Source: DASQEH01 sp963765725
GTDB lineage: Bacteria; Actinomycetota; Actinomycetes; Propionibacteriales; Nocardioidaceae
DNA length: 64,000 nt
Direction: 5' to 3'
Assembly: GCA_963765725.1 (NCBI GenBank)
Contig: CAVXXI010000003.1
Coordinates: 434,001-498,000, forward strand
A program made the translations under genes and the position numbers. The notes under the pieces were generated by a model, which saw only the letters and a program-made list of their open reading frames with translations, searched no databases and was not told the DNA's origin. Positions 54,613 through 61,859 of this stretch are shown piece after piece; positions within the stretch are counted from its first letter, which is position 1; every line of letters starts with the position of its first letter.

Positions 54613-55607
54613 TGACCGCTCCGCTGCTCGAGGTCGACAACCTTCACCTCGAGATCCCTGTTCGGGGTCGCCTGCGCACGGTGATCCACGATTCGACCTT
54701 CTCCATCGGCAGGAGTCAGTCGCTGGGGCTCGTCGGAGAGTCGGGTTCGGGAAAGTCGATGACGGCGCGAACGGTGATGCGCCTTCTCATGCCAGGCGCA
54801 GCCCCGAGCGGATCGGTCGCCTTCGACGGCGAAGACGTGCTGGCGATGAAGCCGGGGCGGTTGCGACGATACCGGGGCTCTCAAGTCAGCATGATCTACC
54901 AGGATCCCCGCGTGCACATCAACCCCGTCCGCACGATCGGTGACTTCCTCCTGGAAGCCTCCACTGCTCAAGGGGTGCCGCGCCAAGAGACTCATAAGCA
55001 GGCGGTGGACCTCTTGGCGCAGGTGGGGATTACTGACGGCGGTCGGCGAATGAAGCAGTACCCCCACCAGCTCTCGGGTGGTCTTCTGCAACGAGTCATG
55101 ATCGCCTGCGCGCTGTTGACGGACCCCGAGCTCATCCTGGCTGACGAGCCCACGACCGCGCTGGATGTCACCACCCAGGAGGAGGTGATGGCGATCCTCG
55201 ACGCGCAGCGCCGAAGCCGACAGCTCGCGATGCTGTTCATCACGCACGACCTCGACCTGGCTGCCGCTGTCACAGACCAGATGGCGGTCATGTACGCAGG
55301 GATGATCGTGGAGGTCGGTCCGTCCGAGACGCTGCACCTCGAGGCGAAGCACCCGTACACGGTCGGGCTGATGAGATCACGCCCGGTCATCGGACGTCGG
55401 TCACGTATCCAGACGATTCCCGGTCGTCCGGTTTCGGCGTTCGAAACCGGACCAGGCTGCGTCTTCGCGGCGCGCTGTCCCTACCGGATCGACCGCTGCA
55501 TCGTGGAACGCCCTGTCCTTCACACAGTGGGCGGCCGCGCGGTCGCCTGCCACCGCGCAGAGGAGCTGCAGGGCAAGATCTCGTTCCCCGAAGTGGCCCA
55601 CTCGTGA
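54612..55607 (+). CDS. ABC transporter ATP-binding protein, DppD type
   Basis: A 331-residue ATPase. Walker A GLVGESGSGKS near residues 36-46, Q-loop MIYQDP near 93, signature LSGGLLQR near 152-159, Walker B LILADEPTTALD near 172-183 and H-loop ITHD near 208. The C-terminal oligopeptide-transporter domain has the Cys-rich end GCVFAARCPYRIDRC near 283-297 that binds an iron-sulfur cluster in some relatives. It powers import with the DppF-type partner downstream, which it overlaps by 4 bases. Confidence 0.94.
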   Translation: MTAPLLEVDNLHLEIPVRGRLRTVIHDSTFSIGRSQSLGLVGESGSGKSMTARTVMRLLMPGAAPSGSVAFDGEDVLAMKPGRLRRYRGSQVSMIYQDPRVHINPVRTIGDFLLEASTAQGVPRQETHKQAVDLLAQVGITDGGRRMKQYPHQLSGGLLQRVMIACALLTDPELILADEPTTALDVTTQEEVMAILDAQRRSRQLAMLFITHDLDLAAAVTDQMAVMYAGMIVEVGPSETLHLEAKHPYTVGLMRSRPVIGRRSRIQTIPGRPVSAFETGPGCVFAARCPYRIDRCIVERPVLHTVGGRAVACHRAEELQGKISFPEVAHS

Positions 55608-56608
55608 ACAGCGACGACCTTCAGGAGCAGGGCACCCACGAGCAGGGCACCGCGGAAACAGCCGCCGTCGTTCTCGAGGTGACCGAGCTCCGCAAGGTCT
55701 TCCGCGTGAGATCCGAAGCCTCCCGAGGCACCGACGAGCTCGTCGCGGTGGACAACGTATCCTTCACGCTGCGCGAGTCCGGCTCGCTGGCCATCGTCGG
55801 CGAGTCGGGCAGCGGGAAGACAACCGTGGCCCGGATGATCGCCGGCCTCGAGACACCGACCTCGGGCAGCGTCCGCATGGCGGAGCCCCACAACGGGTCC
55901 GGCGAGGTGGCCGCCGCTTCAAGCTCGCGCGGAGGCAGGCGTGAGCGGCGACGGCGGATCCAGATGGTCTTCCAGGATCCGTACTCCTCACTGAACCCCC
56001 AGCACACGATCCAGCGGTGCCTCGAGGACGTCCTGCGCCTGCATTTCCGGGGCCTCGACAGCGCCGCGCGCGCGGCCCGGGTGGCGCAACTGCTCGACTA
56101 CGTCGGGCTCGACCGACGCCATCTCGCCCTGAAGCCCCGATCCTTGTCGGGCGGACAGCGCCAACGCGTGGCGATCGCACGCGCACTGGCCTGCGAGCCA
56201 CGCGTCCTCATGCTCGACGAAGCCGTGTCCGCCCTCGACGTGTCCGTGCAGGGGCAGATCCTCAACCTCCTCAGCGACCTTCGTTCGACCCTGGGCGTGG
56301 CCTACCTCTTCGTCTCGCACGACCTCGCCGTCGTCCAGCAGGTGACCGACGATGTCATCGTGATGCACCGTGGCGTCGTCATCGAGCGCGGCACCACCGA
56401 CGCGGTCCTGGCCCAGCCGTCGGCTGACTACACTCGCCGCCTCCTCGACGCCGTGCCACGACCGGGCTGGCGGCCCACTCGCCACACCAGCCTCGAGCGC
56501 CCTCTCACGAGTCTGCTCCCGATGCCGGGCCGCACCAGCCGGCGTGGTCCGGAGACGACACACGACCGCGATGGCACCTTCCCGACCGGACCGGCAGATC
56601 GAGGATGA
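55604..56608 (+). CDS. ABC transporter ATP-binding protein, DppF type
   Basis: A 334-residue ATPase, the second of the pair. Walker A VGESGSGKTT near residues 66-75, Q-loop MVFQDPYSSLNP near 124, signature LSGGQRQRVAIARALA near 182-197, Walker B VLMLDEAVSALDVSVQG near 203-219 and H-loop VSHD. The usual C-terminal Cys-rich oligopeptide domain is missing: the last 50 residues are Arg/Pro/Thr-rich (RHTSLERPLTSLLPMPGRTS). The 3' end overlaps the DUF3237 gene by 38 bases in another frame. Confidence 0.92.
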   Translation: MNSDDLQEQGTHEQGTAETAAVVLEVTELRKVFRVRSEASRGTDELVAVDNVSFTLRESGSLAIVGESGSGKTTVARMIAGLETPTSGSVRMAEPHNGSGEVAAASSSRGGRRERRRRIQMVFQDPYSSLNPQHTIQRCLEDVLRLHFRGLDSAARAARVAQLLDYVGLDRRHLALKPRSLSGGQRQRVAIARALACEPRVLMLDEAVSALDVSVQGQILNLLSDLRSTLGVAYLFVSHDLAVVQQVTDDVIVMHRGVVIERGTTDAVLAQPSADYTRRLLDAVPRPGWRPTRHTSLERPLTSLLPMPGRTSRRGPETTHDRDGTFPTGPADRG

Positions 56609-56843
56609 ACGCGCCCTCATCGACGTCGTCAACAGGGGATTCTGGGTAGCCCCGCCCGAGGTCGACACCGCTCTTGACGCCGGTGAGGCGGTCGACCCGA
56701 GCGACTACTACTTCCGCACCCAGCCCGTCTTCCGAACCGATGCACCCGACCATGCCTGGCTCACCCATACGGTCTTCGTAGGTGTGGCTTACGACGACAA
56801 CCTGTCGCACCAGATCAGGGTCCAGTTCTTCGAGGTGCTCTGA
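56571..56843 (+). CDS. Short DUF3237-like protein
   Basis: Ninety residues: MAPSRPDRQIEDERALIDVV, then GFWVAPPEVDTALDAGEAVD, DYYFRTQPVFRTDAPDHAWL and THTVFVGVAYDDNLSHQIRVQFFEVL. The second half matches the C-terminal part of DUF3237 proteins (about 150 residues normally), while the N-terminal half of the domain is missing. Relatives are small beta-barrel proteins found beside hydrolase and aromatic-degradation genes. It overlaps the DppF gene end by 38 bases. It may be a trimmed but functional form or a truncated gene. Confidence 0.7.
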   Translation: MAPSRPDRQIEDERALIDVVNRGFWVAPPEVDTALDAGEAVDPSDYYFRTQPVFRTDAPDHAWLTHTVFVGVAYDDNLSHQIRVQFFEVL

Positions 56844-56898
56844 GCTCCCCAACCGACGATCCTCGTCGCGATGACAGCACCTCGCGCTCCAAGTCAAT

Positions 56899-56920
56899 AG
56901 TTGGTCATACTTGACTAACT
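56899..56920. promoter_or_regulatory. Predicted TetR operator site 3
   Basis: AGTTGGTCA-tact-TGACTAACT, the best of the three palindromes with one mismatch between arms, 27 bases upstream of the amidohydrolase start at 56947. The position suggests repression by blocking transcription start. Confidence 0.65.
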
Positions 56921-56946
56921 AACGGTATGGATGAGCACAATAGGCC

Positions 56947-58533
56947 ATGCCGGCCAGCAGAACTGCCTTTGTCGAGGGGAAGGTTTGGACTGCCGGCTAC
57001 GGAGCGCCACGCGAGCTGGACGTCCTTGTCGTGAATGGGCACATAGCCCAAGTTGCCCGGTCAGGAGAGCTGGACACCGCGGGCGCCCGCCAGGTGGGCA
57101 TGAGAGGCCGGCTGTTGGTCCCGGGCTTCCAGGACGCCCACGCCCATCCGCTGGTGGCGGGCGCGAACCTGCTCAGCTGCGACCTGTCGGGTCTCCTGGC
57201 CGAGGATCAGATCCTTCAGCGAGTCGCTGCGTACGCGGCCGGCCTTCCCGGGGACGCGTGGGTCCTGGGTGGCGGCTGGGAGCGTGAGGCATTTCTCGGG
57301 TCCGGCCCCACTCGCGACCAGCTGGACGTCGTCACGGGCGGACGGCCGTCGCTCCTTCGGTCTTTCGACTGCCACGGAGCGTGGGCCAACTCTGCAGCCT
57401 TGGACCTCGCTGGCGTCGATCGAGACACGCCGGACCCGGAGCACGGGTTCTTCGTGCGCGACGCCTGTGGCGTCCCCACCGGGATGCTCGAGGAACGGGC
57501 GGTCGCACACGTCATGGCGCATGTGCCTCCACAGACCACCGAGGCTCACCAGCAGGCTCTGCTGCTGGCGAACGGGGTTCTCCTTGGACTCGGCATCACG
57601 TCGCTTCAGGACGCGATCGTCGGTGGCGGGCTCGACATCCCCGACCAGATCCCTGCGTACCGGGAGCTGGTGTCACGTCGGGCGTGGCAGGGGAGACTGA
57701 CCGCCGCACTGTGGTGGGACGGCGATCGGGGCCTCGACCAGATCCCTGAGCTGCAGGACAAGCGGCGAGCACTCGAGGAATGCGCCGACCCGGCATGGAT
57801 CATCGCCGACACCGTTAAGATCATGGTCGATGGCACGAACACCGTTTTCATCGACAGCGACGCCGTACGGCAGGCGACGGTAGCCCTCGACGCGATCGGC
57901 TTCACGTGCCACTACCACTCCTACGGCGAGCTCTCGACCAGGTGGGTCCTGGATGCTGTCGCCGATGCGCGGGCCGTCAATGGACCAGATGGCGGCCGTC
58001 ACCATATCGCCCATCTGATGGTGGTGGGCGAAAGAGACTTCGCGCGTTTCGCGGAGCTCGACGTGTCGGCGAACGTCCAGGCCGCTTGGGGCTACTCCAC
58101 GGTCGAGCACGACATCCTGGGGCTCACGACCTGCAGCGACGATCCACAGCTGCGTGAGTACGCGTTCGGGCGCTTGGCAGCTGCGGGTGCGCGGCTCGTG
58201 GCCGGCAGCGATTGGCCGGTGACGACCGCTGATCCGCTGGAAGCCATGCGCCTGGAGGCGACTCGGGGCCGGGTGCGCACGTCGACCGGTGCCCAGGGGG
58301 ACCCTGACGAGCTGGACCGCTTGGACGTGCCGACCCTGCTCACCGCCTATACCGCCGGGTCCGCCTTCGTGAACGGCCGGGCCCGCACGACGGGCCGTAT
58401 CGCACCGGGATTCCTGGCGGACCTCGCAGTGCTTGATCGTGACCCGTTCTCGAGCGATGAGTCGCTTCACGATGTGAGCGTCGACGAGACCTGGATCGAC
58501 GGCGAGTGCGTCTTTCGTGAGGGCGAGACGTAG
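56947..58533 (+). CDS. YtcJ-type amidohydrolase (Amidohydro_3)
   Basis: A 528-residue metal-dependent hydrolase. LLVPGFQDAHAHPLVAGANLLSCDLSG near residues 56-82 holds the HxH metal pair; VKIMVDGTNTVFIDSDAVR near 295 holds the Lys and substrate loop; FTCHYHSYGELSTRWVLDAV and RHHIAHLMVVGERDFARF supply further His ligands; GSDWPVTTADPLEAM near 418 supplies the active-site Asp. The LGGGWEREAFLGSGPTRDQLD segment is typical of YtcJ proteins. It lies 99 bases before the next amidohydrolase in the same direction and downstream of TetR site 3. Confidence 0.9.
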   Translation: MPASRTAFVEGKVWTAGYGAPRELDVLVVNGHIAQVARSGELDTAGARQVGMRGRLLVPGFQDAHAHPLVAGANLLSCDLSGLLAEDQILQRVAAYAAGLPGDAWVLGGGWEREAFLGSGPTRDQLDVVTGGRPSLLRSFDCHGAWANSAALDLAGVDRDTPDPEHGFFVRDACGVPTGMLEERAVAHVMAHVPPQTTEAHQQALLLANGVLLGLGITSLQDAIVGGGLDIPDQIPAYRELVSRRAWQGRLTAALWWDGDRGLDQIPELQDKRRALEECADPAWIIADTVKIMVDGTNTVFIDSDAVRQATVALDAIGFTCHYHSYGELSTRWVLDAVADARAVNGPDGGRHHIAHLMVVGERDFARFAELDVSANVQAAWGYSTVEHDILGLTTCSDDPQLREYAFGRLAAAGARLVAGSDWPVTTADPLEAMRLEATRGRVRTSTGAQGDPDELDRLDVPTLLTAYTAGSAFVNGRARTTGRIAPGFLADLAVLDRDPFSSDESLHDVSVDETWIDGECVFREGET

Positions 58534-58631
58534 CAGGGCCCGCAGCCAAAGGCCCCCGCCGAGCCGAACACGGCACCGCGGGGAGTTCTGCAGGACATAC
58601 GCGCTGCTGCGCGAGATGACATGGAGGAAAC

Positions 58632-60311
58632 ATGGCCGGGATGATCCTGACCAACGCAAAGGTTCACACCTCAGTCGCGGGACAGCCTCCGGCGAGCGTT
58701 GTCGTCGTCGAGGACGGCTTGATCACGCATGTCGGGGACCTGGACAGCTGGGACAGGCACCACGATCTTCCCGTCCACGACCTCGGCGGCAAGACGATCG
58801 TCCCCGGGTTCATCGACGCGCACACGCACCCGGGCATGGTTGCGCAAAGCGACTGGCACGTCCGACTGCCCTGGACGACGGACCTTGACGAGATGCTTCA
58901 GTTCATCCGGGACTACGCCCAGTCCCATCCCCCCGAGGAAGCGCCGTTCCTCTACTTCGAGTACTACCCGACCGCCTTGTTCAAGGGCACCCAGCCGACA
59001 CGACAGCTCCTCGACTCCGCGATTTCCGACCGGCCGTGTCTCTGCCAGGATTTCAGCGAGCACGAGCACTGGGTCAACACCAAGATGCTGGAGCTGATGG
59101 AGATCACCAAAGACACGCCCGATCCGGTACCCGGTCTCGAGATGTTCGTCCGTGATGAAGCGGGCGAGCCGACCGGTTTGCTGCGGGAATGGGTGCACAG
59201 GCACTTTACGGACACAATGTTCGCCAAGATCGGATGGACGCCCCCCGACGAGCTGACGCCCGAGCGACTTGGACGCTTCTTCCGGTTCATGACCGAGCAC
59301 GGGGTTACTTCTGTGTTCGAGGCCCTTGTTGAAAACGAACAGGGCCTTGCGTCCATCGCCGAGCTTGACAGGCGTGGCGACCTCCACTGCCTCTACGAGG
59401 GGGCGGTTCGCTTCCGCGACCTGGGCGACCTCCCTGCCGCAATAGCGCAAGTCAAGGCGTTCCAGGCCAAGTACGGCAACGCGCACATTCGCTTGAACAC
59501 GCTCAAGCTGTTCCTGGACGGAACCAATGAGAGCGGCAACAGTGCGGTTCTCACGCCGATGTGCGGCCATGGCGACAGCGAACTCGGTGCGATTGCCATG
59601 GATGCCAGCAGACTTGCCGACTGCCTGCGCCTCAGCAATGCCGAGGGAGTGGATGTCCACATCCACCTCGTGGGGGACCGCGCCTTCCGGGTCGCCTGTG
59701 ACGCTGTCGAGCGTGTCAAGCGAAACCTGGCGAACACTGCCGACGAGTGGCGTATCCAAGTGACGCTCGCACACTGCGAGCTGGTAGATCCTGACGACAT
59801 GTCCAGGCCGGCGGAGCTCGGCATCATCATCAACTGGACGGCCCACTGGTCCGGCGGATACTTCGGCGAAGGTGCCAAGGAACACCTCGGCGAGGAGCGC
59901 TGGGACCGGATGTACCGATTCAATGAGGTCGCCCAGAGCGGTGCCGTGGTGACGTTTGCCAGCGACGTCGTGACATCCTACGAGCTGCACCGAGCTGACC
60001 CGATCCTCGGCATGCACATCGCCCATACCCGAGTCGATCCCGAGTACCCGCTCGACCCGTCGGTGTATCCACGCAGCATGCGGCCTGAGGACTCCGCTCG
60101 GCTTCCATGCGAAACCCTTCTCGCCGGTTACACGATCAACGCGGCGAGGCAGCTTCGGCAAGCCGACAAGGTGGGCTCGATCGAGAGGGGCAAGATCGCC
60201 AATCTCGTTGTCCTCAGCGGCGACCTACTCAGCGGGAATCCTGACCACCTCGCGGCGATCACCGTCGATGCAGTTCTGTTCGAGGGAGCGGTCGTGCATG
60301 GCTCTCTGTAG
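58632..60311 (+). CDS. YtcJ-type amidohydrolase (Amidohydro_3)
   Basis: A 559-residue metal-dependent hydrolase. TIVPGFIDAHTHPGMVAQSDWHVRLP near residues 56-81 has the HxH metal pair; LKLFLDGTNESGNSAVLTP near 294 holds the Lys; VHIHLVGDRAFRVACDAVER and VTLAHCELVDPDDMSRPAEL supply His ligands; TFASDVVTSYELHRADPILGM supplies the active-site Asp. It is more distant from the other three amidohydrolases than the 45322/46992 pair are from each other. It is probably cotranscribed with the gene before it. The 145 bases after it show no gene or clear terminator. Confidence 0.9.
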   Translation: MAGMILTNAKVHTSVAGQPPASVVVVEDGLITHVGDLDSWDRHHDLPVHDLGGKTIVPGFIDAHTHPGMVAQSDWHVRLPWTTDLDEMLQFIRDYAQSHPPEEAPFLYFEYYPTALFKGTQPTRQLLDSAISDRPCLCQDFSEHEHWVNTKMLELMEITKDTPDPVPGLEMFVRDEAGEPTGLLREWVHRHFTDTMFAKIGWTPPDELTPERLGRFFRFMTEHGVTSVFEALVENEQGLASIAELDRRGDLHCLYEGAVRFRDLGDLPAAIAQVKAFQAKYGNAHIRLNTLKLFLDGTNESGNSAVLTPMCGHGDSELGAIAMDASRLADCLRLSNAEGVDVHIHLVGDRAFRVACDAVERVKRNLANTADEWRIQVTLAHCELVDPDDMSRPAELGIIINWTAHWSGGYFGEGAKEHLGEERWDRMYRFNEVAQSGAVVTFASDVVTSYELHRADPILGMHIAHTRVDPEYPLDPSVYPRSMRPEDSARLPCETLLAGYTINAARQLRQADKVGSIERGKIANLVVLSGDLLSGNPDHLAAITVDAVLFEGAVVHGSL

Positions 60312-60456
60312 CGACAATCGGACGCGTGGACGCCCGTGTCGTGGCACTGTCTTGAACATGGCACTACATGGGGCCGGTGCCCGACAGGTTTGTGGCGATT
60401 GCAGGCGCACGTTTCGTGTGTAGAGGAGCGGCGAACGCGCGGGGAAGTCTCTCTCG

Positions 60457-61500
60457 TCACACCTGACCGGGCTTCAGGCCGATGATGTTGAATGCTGGAA
60501 CCCAGTCACCCTTGCCGGCAAGCCTCAATGTACCGAGGTCCTGCGAGACCACGAGATCCTTGACTGCATCATGCGTCGCCATGTCCACGAGTATCTGTCC
60601 GGGACCGGCCACGGACTGAAGCCTGGAGGCGACGTTCACCGGATCACCGACGACTGCGTAGTGCATGCGCCGTTCCGAACCGATGTTCCCAGCCAGTACC
60701 TGCCCGCTGGTGATGCCGACCCCTGTCTGCAGCCTCACTCCCGGCATCGATGGAATGTCCAGCCGTGTCACCTGCTCATGGAGCTCGAGCGCCGCCCGCA
60801 CGGCGCGCTCGGCGTCGTTGGAGTGCAGGACGGGTGCCCCGAAGAAGGCGAACACGCCGTCGCCCAGGAGGTCCGAGACCGTGCCCCCATGAGACTCCAC
60901 AGCGTCAGTCGCTACTGTCAGATACCGGTTCAACAGGTCGAGCGCCTGCTCGGGCGAATGCTGCGCGGCCAGGGCGGTATAGCCACGCACGTCGGCGAAG
61001 AGTGTCGAGACGTGGCGTCGGTCGCCTCCCAGCGTTACCGCGAAGGGATCGCGCAAGACCTCGGCGGCGATGCTGTCGCTGACATAGCGCCTGAGAAGAT
61101 CGGTGAGGCGGTCCTGCAACGCCCGTGTTCTGAGCAGCGAGCGCAAGCGTGCCGTCAGCTCACTCTCGTCGAAGGGCTTCGAGAGGAAGTCGTTCGCCCC
61201 TGCCTCCAGGCCGCGCGCCTTGTCCTCCGGGCGGTTCAGCGCTGTAAGCAGCAGAATGGGCAATCCCGCGTGCTCGGGCATACGACGCAGCTGCTGGCAG
61301 ACTTCGATGCCGTCAAGGTCGGGCATCATCACGTCCAGGCAGACCAGGTCGGGAGCTGTCTCCACCACCTCGCGAATCGCGGCCCTGCCGTTGGTGGCCT
61401 CTGTGACGTCGTAACCCTGGTGTCGGAGCAGCTTGCGAAGCAGCGCGAGGTTCGCCGGCTCGTCGTCGACGGCGAGGATCAGGGGCTTGTCACGGGTCAC
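60457..61500 (-). CDS. Response regulator with class III adenylate/guanylate cyclase output
   Basis: A 347-residue protein. An N-terminal receiver domain (residues about 5-125) has ILAVDDEPANLALL, the phospho-acceptor Asp in LVCLDVMMPDLDG near residue 56, and the Lys in NDFLSKPFDESEL. A class III cyclase domain (about 155-335) has ADVRGYTALA with the first metal Asp, LLGDGVFAFFGAPV with the second, and VVGDPVNVASRLQ with the Asp that selects ATP or GTP. Phosphorylation probably controls synthesis of cAMP or cGMP. It is the last gene of a three-gene operon with a hybrid kinase and a single receiver; the GTG start overlaps the previous stop by GTGA. Confidence 0.92.
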   Translation of the reverse strand: MTRDKPLILAVDDEPANLALLRKLLRHQGYDVTEATNGRAAIREVVETAPDLVCLDVMMPDLDGIEVCQQLRRMPEHAGLPILLLTALNRPEDKARGLEAGANDFLSKPFDESELTARLRSLLRTRALQDRLTDLLRRYVSDSIAAEVLRDPFAVTLGGDRRHVSTLFADVRGYTALAAQHSPEQALDLLNRYLTVATDAVESHGGTVSDLLGDGVFAFFGAPVLHSNDAERAVRAALELHEQVTRLDIPSMPGVRLQTGVGITSGQVLAGNIGSERRMHYAVVGDPVNVASRLQSVAGPGQILVDMATHDAVKDLVVSQDLGTLRLAGKGDWVPAFNIIGLKPGQV

Positions 61501-61859
61501 GGAAGCAGGTCCCTAACGGTTTGGGCGAAGCTGGCGAAGTCGATGGGCTTGCTCAGGTACCCGTCGAATCCAGCATTGAGGGCCCGCTCTTCGTCACCCA
61601 CCATGGCATGCGCCGTGAACGCGATCACCCGCAAGCCGGCTGTCTCGGGATCCTGACGGATGATGGTCAGCGCCTCCCATCCGTCCATGTCGGGGAGCCC
61701 GATGTCCATGAGTACCAGGTCAGGAACGTGCTGCCGGGCGAGCGCGATACCGTCACGTGCCGTTGCCGCCGCCAACACGTCATGGTCGTCGGCCTTCAGT
61801 AACTTGTGAGCTAAGGCAAGGTTCGCCGGTGTGTCTTCGACCACGAGAATGGTAGCCAT
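61497..61859 (-). CDS. Single-domain response regulator (CheY/DivK-like)
   Basis: A 120-residue receiver domain with no output part. ILVVEDTPANLALAHKLLKA opens the fold; the phospho-acceptor Asp is in LVLMDIGLPDMDGWEAL near residue 52; IAFTAHAM and GYLSKPIDFASFAQT carry the conserved Thr/Ser and Lys. DivK-like receivers pass phosphate between partners or bind kinases. The ATG at 61859 (GTG at 61862 is also possible) overlaps the kinase stop. It is likely the relay between the hybrid kinase and the receiver-cyclase. Confidence 0.92.
   Translation of the reverse strand: MATILVVEDTPANLALAHKLLKADDHDVLAAATARDGIALARQHVPDLVLMDIGLPDMDGWEALTIIRQDPETAGLRVIAFTAHAMVGDEERALNAGFDGYLSKPIDFASFAQTVRDLLP

Noticed and set aside
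58671..60161. Long 496-codon minus-strand frame opposite the amidohydrolase at 58632
   Set aside because: It has no recognisable motifs and mirrors the third-position GC bias of the real gene on the other strand.
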